From Candidatus Nitrosocosmicus oleophilus (lineage in GTDB: Archaea; Thermoproteota; Nitrososphaeria; Nitrososphaerales; Nitrososphaeraceae): a DNA stretch of 64,000 nt. The notes beneath the pieces are model-generated. The model saw only the letters and a list, made by a program, of their open reading frames with translations. It made no database searches and was not told where the DNA came from. Each line of letters starts with the position of its first letter. Positions within the stretch are counted from its first letter, which is position 1. The stretch is from the NCBI RefSeq assembly GCF_000802205.1, contig NZ_CP012850.1:744001-808000 (forward strand), written 5' to 3'. Below are positions 47,695 through 57,346 of this stretch, piece by piece. Position numbers and translations under genes: made by a program.

Positions 47695-48696
47695 TTGCCT
47701 CCTAAAGACTCTAAAAATACTCATGCCGAGCTTGTAAAGAAACTAGATTTACAATCTCAAAAATCGTTTTTTGGAGATAAATTTTTCAAAGGATTAGTAA
47801 TTGGGGCATCTGTTTATACTCTTTTTATGGTTGCCCTTGTATTTTTTGCTTTAGCTGAAGGTTCTATACCTATTTTTCAAGAAGAAGGCTTTAACTTTAT
47901 AACAGGAACCGATTGGAATGCTGTTGAGGGACGAGAGTCCTTTGGAGCCCTGCCTTACATAATAGGAACGCTTGTTAGCTCAACAATTGCAATGGCTATT
48001 GCGGTTCCTATCAGCGTAGGAATAGCCATATTTATTACAGAAATGATGAAAAATAAAATTGGAACCGTTTTATCATTTATAGTTGAGCTTTTAGCAGCTG
48101 TCCCCAGTATTATTTATGGTCTGTGGGGATTATTTGTTTTCAGATTTTGGATTAGAGACTACGTAGAAGAGCCTCTTCATAACACATTTGGAGGTTTTCC
48201 TTTTTTTGCCCAGGCTCCTTTTGGTTTGGATGTTTTTACAGCAGGAATAATTCTTGCGATAATGATTATTCCTATCATTACAGCCGTATCGAGGGAAGTT
48301 ATTAAGGCTATTCCTCATTCACAGAAAGAAGCCGCATACGCACTTGGTGCAACACGATGGGAAATGGTCAAAACTGCTATTCTACCCTCTTCAAGAACTG
48401 GTTTGATGGGAGCAACATTTTTGGGATTGGGAAGAGCTATTGGAGAAACCATGCTGGTGACATTGGTTATAGGAAATGCAATTGGTTTGGCTGCTATTCC
48501 GACATCTTTGTTTTCCCAAAGTCAAACTCTTTCTAGTATTATTGCCAATGAATTTAATGAAGCATCAAACGATCTTCATCTTTCAGCATTAATTGGTTTG
48601 GGGTTGGTACTTTTTGTAATTACTATTTTCATAAATGTTGCTGCAATCTATATAATTTCAAAGGTTTCCAAATCCTATTCTAACTTGAGGGAATAG
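47695..48696 (+). CDS. pstC: Phosphate ABC transporter, permease PstC
   Basis: A 333-residue permease starting at TTG 47695. It has six predicted membrane segments and the cytoplasmic EAA loop HSQKEAAYALGATRWEMVKTAILP near residue 205. SLVYTLF-type first helix and FVIELLAAVPSIIYGLWGLF region match the PstC family. Follows pstS by 90 nt; pstA follows after 1 nt. Confidence 0.94.
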   Translation: MPPKDSKNTHAELVKKLDLQSQKSFFGDKFFKGLVIGASVYTLFMVALVFFALAEGSIPIFQEEGFNFITGTDWNAVEGRESFGALPYIIGTLVSSTIAMAIAVPISVGIAIFITEMMKNKIGTVLSFIVELLAAVPSIIYGLWGLFVFRFWIRDYVEEPLHNTFGGFPFFAQAPFGLDVFTAGIILAIMIIPIITAVSREVIKAIPHSQKEAAYALGATRWEMVKTAILPSSRTGLMGATFLGLGRAIGETMLVTLVIGNAIGLAAIPTSLFSQSQTLSSIIANEFNEASNDLHLSALIGLGLVLFVITIFINVAAIYIISKVSKSYSNLRE

Positions 48697-48697
48697 T

Positions 48698-49609
48698 ATG
48701 ATCAAAGAAAACAAAACTAAAGATTACAAATCATTAATTCAGGAACGTGTTGCGAAAAATTCCAGAAAAAGAAAGATCTTTAATAATTTTATGACCGTTT
48801 TGTTGTTTGTTTTTGTAGTAATAGCGATCATACCTTTAGCCTCCATTTTGTTTGAAGTGTTTAAGAATGGTGTTGGCGCTCTAAGCTTTGAGTTTCTATT
48901 CAGTCCTCCGGGTGCATTCGGTTCAGGCGACGGGGGTATTGGTCCAGCCATCCAAGGAACTTTGATAGCTGTAGGACTTGCCTCTTTAATTGGAGCCCCT
49001 GTTGGGGTTCTGGCAGGCGTATACCTGTCCGAATATTCCAGTTCTAGCAAACATTTTGCATATTTCCTTAGACTCTTTAATGATGTATTGACTGGTATTC
49101 CTTCTATCGTTATAGGAATTACGGGATATATCTCACTTGTACTAACGCTTGGCTCATTTTCAATCCTGGCAGGGGCCTTTGTTTTATCTATAATAATGAT
49201 TCCTATTGTTGCAAGGGTCTCTGAAGAAACATTGAAACTAGTACCAAACTCTTTAAGGGAAGCAGCATATGGTCTAGGCCTTCCAAAGTGGAAAGTGGTA
49301 TGGCATATTGTGATAAAGGGATCTAAAAGCGGTATATTAACAGGCATCGTACTTGCCGTATCAAGAGTCGCTGGCGAAACCGCACCATTGATAATGACTA
49401 TTTTAGGAACAAGTCTATTTTTCAGTGGCTTTAATTCCCCTGTTGATGCATTACCTTTAAGAATCTGGCGATTGGCCTCGCAGCCTTATCCCGCGGCTCA
49501 TGAACAGGGATGGGGTGCTGCCTTGGTGCTTATATTGCTTATATTGGCGTTAAGCGTTGCCCTGAGGATGTTTGCACAAAAAAGGAGTACGTATAAATCG
49601 ACTACGTAA
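48698..49609 (+). CDS. pstA: Phosphate ABC transporter, permease PstA
   Basis: A 303-residue permease whose ATG lies 1 nt after the pstC stop. GAPVGVLAGVYLSEYS, NDVLTGIPSIVIGITGYI and the EAA loop NSLREAAYGLGLPKWKVVWHIV are diagnostic. It partners PstC. Confidence 0.95.
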   Translation: MIKENKTKDYKSLIQERVAKNSRKRKIFNNFMTVLLFVFVVIAIIPLASILFEVFKNGVGALSFEFLFSPPGAFGSGDGGIGPAIQGTLIAVGLASLIGAPVGVLAGVYLSEYSSSSKHFAYFLRLFNDVLTGIPSIVIGITGYISLVLTLGSFSILAGAFVLSIIMIPIVARVSEETLKLVPNSLREAAYGLGLPKWKVVWHIVIKGSKSGILTGIVLAVSRVAGETAPLIMTILGTSLFFSGFNSPVDALPLRIWRLASQPYPAAHEQGWGAALVLILLILALSVALRMFAQKRSTYKSTT

Positions 49610-49644
49610 TAATTTATCTAACTTATCTATATAATACTATATAT

Positions 49645-49655
49645 TTCATATAGAA
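49645..49655. promoter_or_regulatory. Near-palindrome before pstB
   Basis: TTCATATAGAA lies in the 84-nt pstA-pstB gap, within a longer run of TATAT sequence, and resembles the pstS-pstC palindrome. It may be a regulatory site. Confidence 0.25.
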
Positions 49656-49693
49656 AACAAATATTATGATTTTTTGATTAATAAAGATATCTC

Positions 49694-50617
49694 GTGGGTA
49701 ACTTGGACAACTCCTTAAGGTCTTCTATTAAAGATGAAATTGATGCCATTTCAGAGTACACTAAAATCAAGGCCGAAACTGATACTCCTACTAAAAATGG
49801 AATTTTACCTTCTTTTAAAGCAGAGACTGAGCGCAATCTTGATTCAGAACTCAAAATAGAGAATCCTAAACTATCAATCCAATCTTTGAAAGCCTGGTTT
49901 AGTGGTAAACTAGCTTTAAAGGGTATTAATCTAGATGTTAAGGAAAACTGTGTCACCGCATTAATCGGTCCATCGGGATGTGGCAAAACAACCCTATTAA
50001 GATGTATTAATAGGATGCATGATTTAACTCCAAATGCTACTGCTGACGGCAAAATTATTTTAGATGATTTAAATATTTATGATAAACAATCAGATCCTGT
50101 CCTTATAAAGCGACGAATGGGGATGGTCTTTCAAAAACCAAATCCATTTCCTACTATGAGTATATATGATAATGTAGCTGCTGGCTTGAAACTCAATGGC
50201 ATTAAGGATAAAAATTTGATAAAGGATATAGTTCACGATAGCTTGAAGGGAGCTGCATTATGGGAAGAAGTAAAAAATGATCTTGATAAACCAGGAATAA
50301 GTTTGTCTGGTGGCCAACAACAAAGACTTTGTATTGCCAGAGCCCTTGCGATGCAACCTGAAATTCTCTTGATGGATGAACCAACTTCTGCTTTAGATCC
50401 TATTGCATCTTCAAAAATTGAAGAGTTGATGAATGATCTCAAGAAGAATTTGACTGTGATAATTGTAACTCATAATATGCAACAAGCAGCCAGAGTTTCT
50501 GACTACACCGCATTTATGTATTTAGGAGAGTTAATCGAATTCGGTCCAACCGATCAAATATTTAAGTATCCAAAGAAAGAATTAACTGAAAGATATATTT
50601 CCGGCAAATTCGGATAA
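49694..50617 (+). CDS. pstB: Phosphate ABC transporter, ATPase PstB
   Basis: A 307-residue ATPase started at GTG 49694. The N-terminal ~55 residues form a charged extension absent from typical ~250-residue PstB. Then come Walker [10 protein letters not shown] (about 96-104), the signature LSGGQQQRL, and Walker [13 protein letters not shown]. It powers PstCA. Confidence 0.95.
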   Translation: MGNLDNSLRSSIKDEIDAISEYTKIKAETDTPTKNGILPSFKAETERNLDSELKIENPKLSIQSLKAWFSGKLALKGINLDVKENCVTALIGPSGCGKTTLLRCINRMHDLTPNATADGKIILDDLNIYDKQSDPVLIKRRMGMVFQKPNPFPTMSIYDNVAAGLKLNGIKDKNLIKDIVHDSLKGAALWEEVKNDLDKPGISLSGGQQQRLCIARALAMQPEILLMDEPTSALDPIASSKIEELMNDLKKNLTVIIVTHNMQQAARVSDYTAFMYLGELIEFGPTDQIFKYPKKELTERYISGKFG

Positions 50618-50653
50618 GCCGCCTACCTATAAATTTTAAACGCTTTAGTCAAA

Positions 50654-51304
50654 TTGGTACGATTACTTGATTTAGGGCTGACTAAGGTTAGCAGCATTAT
50701 TTTTGATATGGCTGGTTTAGCTGAAAATACAGTGTCCAAAGCTATTACATCCTATAAGGATGATGATACCTCCACAAAAAATCAAATATTTGAGTCGTCT
50801 GCAAAACTGCGTTTTCTTCAGGATGAAGTATCGGAATTATGTATCGAATTGATTGCTCGATTCCAGCCTGTGGCAACAGACTTGAGATACATAAAATCTT
50901 GTATGGAGCTATCTTATGTTTTTTCAAGATTCGGTAGATATGCTTTTGATATTATTACAGTATTAGAAATTCTAGGACCATTAGAATTGTGCGATAAGTC
51001 TTCAGTAATGCGCATGTCAAAACTTGTATTAGAGATGATGGATCTTGGGATATCTGCATTACGATTGCGGGATAATTCTATTTTAGCCAAAATTTATGAA
51101 ATGGAGGAAATGGTTGATGTGTTATATAGAAAAAGTACGCGTGAATCATCTCAAATTGTCATCGCAAACAATTATTCAGATAACAGATGCAATATCTCCA
51201 CCGCTTTAATTCTAAAGTATTTGGAACGCATTTCTGATCATGCATGCTATATTGCAGATTCAGTTAATTATATCGAAACTGGTATGGCTAGTCCAAGAAG
51301 ATAA
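50654..51304 (+). CDS. phoU: Phosphate uptake regulator PhoU
   Basis: A 216-residue helical protein with the two repeated three-helix halves of PhoU. E/D-rich metal-site residues appear in DEVSELCIELIARFQPVATDLRYI and LERISDHACYIADSVNYI. It starts at TTG 50654, 36 nt after pstB. PhoU restrains Pst activity and links it to phosphate signalling. Confidence 0.9.
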   Translation: MVRLLDLGLTKVSSIIFDMAGLAENTVSKAITSYKDDDTSTKNQIFESSAKLRFLQDEVSELCIELIARFQPVATDLRYIKSCMELSYVFSRFGRYAFDIITVLEILGPLELCDKSSVMRMSKLVLEMMDLGISALRLRDNSILAKIYEMEEMVDVLYRKSTRESSQIVIANNYSDNRCNISTALILKYLERISDHACYIADSVNYIETGMASPRR

Positions 51305-52123
51305 TTCCTTCACAAAAAATTGTACGAATCACATCGTATTGCATTATACTCATAAATTCAGACGGAATTTCTCATAGTCAATTTAATTATTGTTAAAAGT
51401 CTCATAGGTTTTGAATTATTTAGGATAAATAGCTTTGCATATACAACATACCTTTGCTTTTTGTGTTATTCCTCCCAATCAAATTCATCTCCACAAACTA
51501 GACAACCCGGTGGAAGCCGTGTTTTTTTATATTAGTTACTGTCTCATATCCACATTCAGGATTGTTACTGAAACCGCCAAATTCTTTCATTTACTTCAAA
51601 TGAACATGCCACAATGGAAGCTCCCAAAAGAAACCAGTATGTAGGATTCCTGGGAACAAAAAAGGGGAATTCTGGTTTACGTTTAGCCATTTTGTTACGT
51701 TCGTTAATCGTATCTCTTTAAGGATATCTTTAATCAATTAACATCCAGCGATCCTGTATGTATTTGACATACATAATAATCAGTTTATTTTGTTCATAAT
51801 TTCATGGGAATATGGATGATTATGGAAACGACTAGCTCATCTATCGATTTCAGATTCGTATTATATCTATTGCTAAACCCACCTGGCCTGTAATGAATTT
51901 CCTGTTATGTTGTAGATTTTGAATAAATTGAAGAAAGTCACCTCTCTCCCATTTCCTTTATGAATTCCATTGCGCTCAAAGATCTGTATCCATTTGGAAC
52001 CCTATAGTGAAGAATGAAAAATTAAAATACGTATTTTCATGTTTGCATTATTTTTTAGAGTTTAACTGATTCTTCATTTGCATAAAATCAGTAATATCTT
52101 TAAATATTTTTGATATATTACTC
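51305..52123. other. Spacer with zinc-gene remnant and repeat copy
   Basis: Holds the frameshifted zinc-ribbon remnant (51466-51590, minus) and a third copy of the dispersed repeat, ATCTATTGCTAAACCCACC, at 51865-51883. No intact gene is supported. Confidence 0.5.
51466..51590 (-). pseudogene. Frameshifted small zinc-ribbon gene
   Basis: From ATG 51590 the frame reads MKEFGGFSNNPECGYETVTN, then IKKHG. One base later another frame gives PPGCLVCGDEFDWEE to a stop at 51466. A single-base repair would join CGYE and CLVCGDEF into one small zinc-binding protein. An additional upstream frame (MAKRKPEF...) may be its true N-terminus. Confidence 0.4.
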
Positions 52124-52369
52124 ATGGAGTTAATACTAAATGAAATTCATGGTAGGTTATTATCTAAATGGATACATTTACACGAGATAGACTCAAAGTC
52201 AAAAAGATTCGAATTAATGTCATCTCGATTAAAATCATTATTTTTTATTCCTATTGTTGCTTCTATTCCTATTATTACGCCTCTCACAACAGCACTGATG
52301 CCTTCAATGGTCTCTGTGTTAGAAGCACCATTACAACAAAACTACATAGACTATAGTAGGATATGTTAG
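52124..52369 (+). CDS. Small hypothetical protein with one membrane segment
   Basis: An 81-codon ATG frame: basic/acidic N-terminus, then a hydrophobic stretch (LFFIPIVASIPIITPL). No family recognised; it could be spurious. Confidence 0.3.
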   Translation: MELILNEIHGRLLSKWIHLHEIDSKSKRFELMSSRLKSLFFIPIVASIPIITPLTTALMPSMVSVLEAPLQQNYIDYSRIC

Positions 52370-52627
52370 ATCTGACAGACGAAGATATTTCATTTTGGCC
52401 TCATATCTAAGTAATAAACAAAAAAGAAAGCACAAATACAAACTACAAAAAACATATCCTTCAGGATTAATTTCTTAGCATATCTATTTGGCGAGTGTAA
52501 GTAATAAATGAACAAAATGATGGTTATACAATGATAGTAAGATCACTTAATTAATTATATATCATTTTAGCAAGATATAGATAATGACAATAAGACAACT
52601 GCAACGACAAGCGAACAAAATAGTACT

Positions 52628-52858
52628 ATGGGACAGGTAAATGAAGTGAATGTTAAAGAATATCCATCGGCAATAGAATTATCAACTATATTAAAATGCG
52701 TTAATTATCCTGCTGCCAAAGATACAATAGTTAATTCTGTTTTAAGCGACAATACGGATAAAAATTTATCTGAAATGTTAATACAAATAGAAAATAAAGT
52801 GTATAATAATGCACCAGAAGTCATGTGCAATAGACTTAGTAAACAGAGAATAATATAA
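52628..52858 (+). CDS. DUF2795-like small protein
   Basis: A 76-codon frame: IELSTILKCVNYPAAKDTIVNSV and IENKVYNNAPEVMCN follow the L-x-G-V-x-Y-P-A-x-K-D/E-x-L and Y-x-S-x-x-E/D-V pattern of DUF2795. The frame is open further upstream, without a standard start, so the N-terminus could be longer. Role unknown. Confidence 0.5.
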   Translation: MGQVNEVNVKEYPSAIELSTILKCVNYPAAKDTIVNSVLSDNTDKNLSEMLIQIENKVYNNAPEVMCNRLSKQRII

Positions 52859-53096
52859 AAGACTATTATTTTGTATTTTGGCGAGAACGATATTGAAACA
52901 GAATACGTGTATCTCCGCCTTCATGTTACTAATAGATAAATTTATTTTATATTCATAAATACGAAGATAGGGGTGTATTTTATTACTATTATAAAAAGGA
53001 TATGATATGTTTAATTACCTATTTTAGTAAATACTAACAACCTAGAGAATAGTAATAGGCTACATTTATGTCATAAATAGTGTTGTAATAAGGGTT

Positions 53097-53279
53097 ATGG
53101 CAATGAAAGGTAAGTCGCAAACTACTTTCATAGATTTCTTATCAAAATCTATCAAAAACATGAGGCATGAGATCAATCTGGATGATGACGTGGTCACAAG
53201 TTTACTGATGCCTTTTGCTTATTTTCTAGGGTTTATTTTCTCTCTTAAATACTTGTCATTCTCTCTGTCATGTTCATAG
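53097..53279 (+). pseudogene. Small membrane protein gene next to IS insertion, probably truncated
   Basis: A 60-codon frame ends at a TAG just before the IS target site. One base shifted at TTAAAT (about 53246), the frame would read VILSVMFIAYE and continue past the insertion site, after IS excision, as EFPYN and a stop. This suggests a small gene damaged by a frameshift and by the IS. Evidence is weak. Confidence 0.35.
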
Positions 53280-53288
53280 CATATGAAT
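53280..53288. repeat. Left 9-bp target-site duplication
   Basis: CATATGAAT directly abuts the left inverted repeat and is repeated exactly at 54286-54294. Confidence 0.85.
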
Positions 53289-54285
53289 TGCTTTGTCGCC
53301 TAACTCAACATATTTAGCTGGAATGAACAGATTGATTATTTGTGATAGACTGGCCCTCTTACAATCGCTCATTAGTTCAACGCGGTGAGATCCTCTTCTC
53401 GTATGATTTCCTTGATGGTTGGGGTTCAGAGATAGAGAATATGAATATAAACAAAAAGGGTAAACCATTTGTATTTCCAGATTCTTTCATCTTGGCCATT
53501 GGTTACATTCGCTATTTATTTCACCTACCATACAGACAAACCCAAGGTATAATTAAGGCCACAGGAAAAAGGTTACCTGCTAATCCACCAAGTTATGGTC
53601 ACATCTGTAAACGAATCAACAAGCTAAACATCGATATTAAAAGAGACAAGATGGATGACGATGATGACCTAATAATATCAATAGACAGTACAGGTATCAA
53701 GATTACTAACAGAGGTCAGTAGATGGATGAGAAATGGAATACACAAAATAGAAAAGGATATCTCAAGATCCACGTTGCTGTAGACATAAAGACCAGGAAA
53801 ATCATTGCTTTGGAAGTGACAGATGAGAAGGTACATGATGGGAAAATGCTAAAGAAACTAGTCAATCATGTTTTGGATTCGAGAGAACCAAACACTGTAA
53901 AGATAAAATCGGTACTAGCTGATGGAGCCTATGATTCAAATCCAAACTTTGTGTATCTTGAGGACAAAAAGATCAATCCAGGTATAAAGGTAAGAAGGAA
54001 CTCTATTGTTTCTCCTAAAAACAATAGGTTAAGGAACAACGAAGTAAAGTTACAAGCAAAGGATCTGTTGAAATGGAAGACAAAAAGAAAATACGGACAG
54101 AGATGGATATCTGAAACTGTGTTCTCAGCTATAAAGAGAATGTTTGGTGAATACACATCAGCAAACAGGTTTCAAAACATGGTAAAGGGGATCATGATAA
54201 AAGTATCATTGTATAACATTTTTAGAAGAATATAACATGATGATCATGATGATAACCGGAGAATAAGGAATTATGCAACAAAGCA
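53289..54285 (+). mobile_element. IS5-family-like insertion sequence, 997 bp
   Basis: Terminal inverted repeats are TGCTTTGTCGCCTAACTC (left, from 53289) and TGCTTTGTTGCATAATTC (right, complement, from 54285), 14 to 15 of 18 matching. Perfect 9-bp duplications flank it, which indicates a single recent insertion. It encodes one transposase frame broken by an amber codon. Confidence 0.85.
53342..54235 (+). pseudogene. IS5-type transposase with in-frame TAG
   Basis: From GTG 53342 the frame gives PFVFPDSFILAIGYIRYLF and SIDSTGIKITNRGQ (first Asp), then TAG at 53720-53722. The same frame continues at once with MDEKWN, GYLKIHVAVD, LADGAYDSN (second Asp) and SETVFSAIKRMFGE (Glu), so the DDE set is complete. 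TAG probably replaces TGG. The gene is non-functional unless the codon is read through. Confidence 0.85.
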
Positions 54286-54294
54286 CATATGAAT
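54286..54294. repeat. Right 9-bp target-site duplication
   Basis: CATATGAAT, identical to 53280-53288, directly follows the right inverted repeat. Confidence 0.85.
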
Positions 54295-54621
54295 TCCCAT
54301 ACAACTAGATATCAAATAGATTAGTATAAAATTTCATACCAGTCCTACTGAATAAAATACCTAGTAGAGCAATGATAATGATTAAGCTTTATTGAATGAT
54401 GGGGTTTTCCATTTTATCGTATATCACTACGAATGATAAAAGGATGTTTTGATATAGATGACTTGTAAAAACAGGAAATAATGAAATTCAAATTGTTTTA
54501 CCTAAAGGTCAAGTTATAGACATTTATGACATTCGTAAACTTATAAGCTTCAGGAGCTTGAGGTTTTTTGAATGTCTCCTGATGAGGACATTCAAGATCA
54601 TTTGGTAAAATATGAGAATTT
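54295..54621. other. Spacer with a leader hairpin
   Basis: No gene is supported. TTGAATGTC (54568-54576) pairs perfectly with GACATTCAA (54587-54595) around a 10-nt loop that can fold further (TCCT/AGGA). It sits 27 nt upstream of the zinc-ribbon gene and could control it or end an upstream transcript. Confidence 0.45.
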
Positions 54622-54837
54622 ATGAGTGGCGAACCTGAAAAAGTAATGCTATATCATAAATTAGAGTTAGAAAATCTAAAGATAATCAGTGATAAAACTA
54701 ATTATTTAGACATGGATACTGCTAAAATTCCTATTGTAGAATTTGTATGTGATAAATGCAATTTGTCTATGGAAAATCGTCAATTTCCATCCAAAGTGGA
54801 TCTCTTCTGTATAAACTGCAATCAACCATATCCTTAG
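54622..54837 (+). CDS. Small zinc-ribbon protein
   Basis: A 71-residue protein with an N-terminal helix and a C-terminal ribbon: FVCDKCNLSMENR and DLFCINCNQPYP give two CxxC pairs. A hairpin precedes it. Family unknown. Confidence 0.6.
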   Translation: MSGEPEKVMLYHKLELENLKIISDKTNYLDMDTAKIPIVEFVCDKCNLSMENRQFPSKVDLFCINCNQPYP

Positions 54838-55339
54838 TTTCTTTATGAATTATTTCCTTTCAATTACTTTTCATATACAGAAAGGTTTGTTCGGATTAGT
54901 TATCAATAATTAGTTTTGTTAAACTAATTCTTCAGAGAAAATTTATTGTTAGAAAATTTTCTTGCTTTTTCTAGGAGATTACGATAATTTACTACTTGTT
55001 GAAAAATCATACAAATTATGAAAAAAACTGCGAAAATCACAGCTAGGAAAAAAGATAGATAACCTAGAAAATTCATAAAATCTCATCTACACTATTTCAT
55101 TTATATTTTTAGATTCTTTCTCTTTCTATTCAGAATCTTAAAGTATAGATTATTCAGCCAACAATTATCGTCTGACTAATGTAGATATTAAAGAAGTCCA
55201 CCGTTTAGAAAATAGATAGACGATGTATGCACTGTTTTTTTATTTTTGGTTCTAAAAAGGAGAAAATAACATAATGAGATGCAAATCTTGTAAGTTTTAG
55301 AGTTCGTTACTATCAATTTTTAATTTTCTTAGACCGTCC
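54838..55339. other. Spacer, nothing clear
   Basis: No gene, repeat or RNA is recognised. A T-rich run occurs near 55228-55245. Confidence 0.5.
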
Positions 55340-55802
55340 TCATTTTGATTTTAGATCCATCCCACATTCATTACAGTATCTTGAATCTGCAATATTTACA
55401 AGATTACAATTCGGATATGAGGTCAACTTCTTGACAATTTTTGAATCAAAAATAAATTCAAAACACTTTTTGTGTACATCAACCAGAAATATCTTAAAAA
55501 ATCACTTGGTCGTCTCTATCATAATCTTGCTTTAAGCAAATTGCAAATCCAACATGACCACAATCATCCGTGCTACAAGACATACACAAAGGCATGCTCT
55601 CTCTATAATCAACGATAACATCTTTTGAAATACTTTTATCAAACAAAATTACATACTTATTAACAAGAAAATCCTTGACTACAATCAAAGTATCTCCCGA
55701 ACCTGCATCTTTTGCTATTAACCATTTCATAAACTCCATTGTACCTAAATCAAGCGTAGTAAATACAGTTTCCTGCTCAGTTAATTGGGATTTTCCAGAC
55801 AA
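55340..55802 (-). pseudogene. Zinc-binding protein gene split by a frameshift in an A6 run
   Basis: The first frame (55802-55494, 102 codons) holds CMSCSTDDCGHVGFAICLKQ and ends DDQVIF at TAA. Removing one base from the A6 run at 55496-55501 continues the protein as KIFLVDVHKKCFEF, then SRYCNECGMDLKSK, to a stop at 55340, adding a C-terminal zinc ribbon. Total about 154 residues. Either a homopolymer indel (mutation or sequencing error) or slippage during expression. Confidence 0.55.
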
Positions 55803-56173
55803 AGCTATCTTAATCTTTCCTTTCCAATGAATTTACACACAAAAATGGGTATTAAAGTTATCTAAATTATGTTACCTAATATCATTTTTTTAAAATGTAA
55901 AATGTTGCACAATTATTACAGTATTTCAACCTTTGTTGGAACTTAATTATAGCGAACATCGGTTTTCATTGGCCGACACCGCAGATATCCATTTTTCAGT
56001 TTTCGGATAATCGATAAGAATGGTAGTCTTATAATTTTGTCGCTTAATGGAATTTGATTTGTCATAGTCTGATCAAGACGCAATCGAATAGCCTGAATAT
56101 TTGATTTAGCATCTAACAATTATCTCAGGTTTAAGCAACGCATACCTATCATGTTAATTCTTTTGACCTTTAT
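55803..56173. other. Spacer, nothing clear
   Basis: No coding frame, repeat or RNA is recognised between two decayed minus-strand genes. Confidence 0.5.
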
Positions 56174-56717
56174 TCAGTGACCTGTATGCCCTATAGATTG
56201 ATAGGTCATAAATTGATTGATAGAACTAACTAGACTTGAATTATTTGTAATTAATAATAAGATGGAGCCATTTTTTAAATCCTGTATCTTGTATTGTATG
56301 TGATCTTTATTTTGGGTCAGAGCGTCTGTGCCAGGAACTGATTGTGCATGAATGAGTAATGGTTTTTAAAGTTTCCTTCAGCAAAGTCATTTTGTATATC
56401 TCTTGTGTGGCTTTTAATTTGATTAATTGTTTTATTGTCTTTCTCATCTAATGCTGTTATCTTTATTTGTCCTCTATCCTTAGTTGAAGAGAATTCATGA
56501 GATATCTTGGTTTGATCAAACCCCATGGCAAGATTACCTCTTTGCATTATCTGAGTCATATTATGACTATTCATAGGTTGCGATAAGTCATTCTGTAAAG
56601 CATCGATAGAGGATTCTTGTCCAAATATAACAACTAAGTTAGTAGTGGCACATAGGAGTGTGATAAACGTAAAATAAAGAATTCCAATAACCCCGTAAAT
56701 TAAAAGAAGCTTTCATG
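56174..56717 (-). pseudogene. Frameshifted exported protein gene
   Basis: From ATG 56717 (MKASFNL) the frame soon shifts to a signal-peptide-like stretch (GVIGILYFTFITLLCATTNL). It then passes through a conserved block (MGFDQTKISHEFSSTKDRGQ, NQIKSHTRDIQNDFAEGNF) and shifts again near 56333 to VPGTDALTQNKDHIQYKIQD, ending at 56174 with INQFMTYQSIGHTGH. The reassembled protein matches a conserved bacterial/archaeal exported family (MGFxQTKTTHHF...PPGVPxMKRL...FLRFQ.xDH) known to me only as uncharacterised. Two frameshifts make it a pseudogene. Confidence 0.6.
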
Positions 56718-57346
56718 ATTATCGATGTAAAGACTAACAATAAAGAATTATTGTTCATTCGTAGAATCCCATGATTTTTTACGATATAGATAAGAGTAAT
56801 TAGCGAATCAAAATATATGTGCAAAGGATTTATGGCTTTAATACTTGAAAATTATCTAGAACAACAGGATTGAAATATTGGTCAAGTGTAGACGGTGAAG
56901 CACCTACATTATATGATTAAGCTTTCGGTCCTGTTTCGTAAGTTATTGTAACCCTATTTATCAAATTTTTAATCCTACCTTCATTTGGATTAGATGATTG
57001 TGATTCTCCTGCTGAAGCTGGAGGCGCATAATCGTAATACCTTCTTTCTAATACTGGAGGCAAATCTTCTGTCCTTTGTGAATAAAAGATTTTCAGATAG
57101 CCAACTCCTCAGGCATATATGTAAAAGCTGAATATGATTTTGGAGTTCAAATATAACACCCATAATATGTTAACTTTGAATTTGTGATTCATCTCAAACA
57201 AGGATCGCAAAAACATTCTCTATAAGCTATAACTTGTAATTTACAAGATATTATTTGGATTTTAACCAAAAATACAACAAATACAAGTAACTGAGGTAGC
57301 AGAATTCAGGAGAGATAATATCTAAACATTTGCAACTGAGGAGAAT
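56718..57346. other. Spacer, nothing clear
   Basis: No supported gene, repeat or RNA. Confidence 0.4.

Noticed and set aside
53720-53722. TAG read as pyrrolysine in the transposase
   Set aside because: No pyl genes are seen in the window, and this position is normally Trp (TGG); a simple nonsense mutation is the better explanation.
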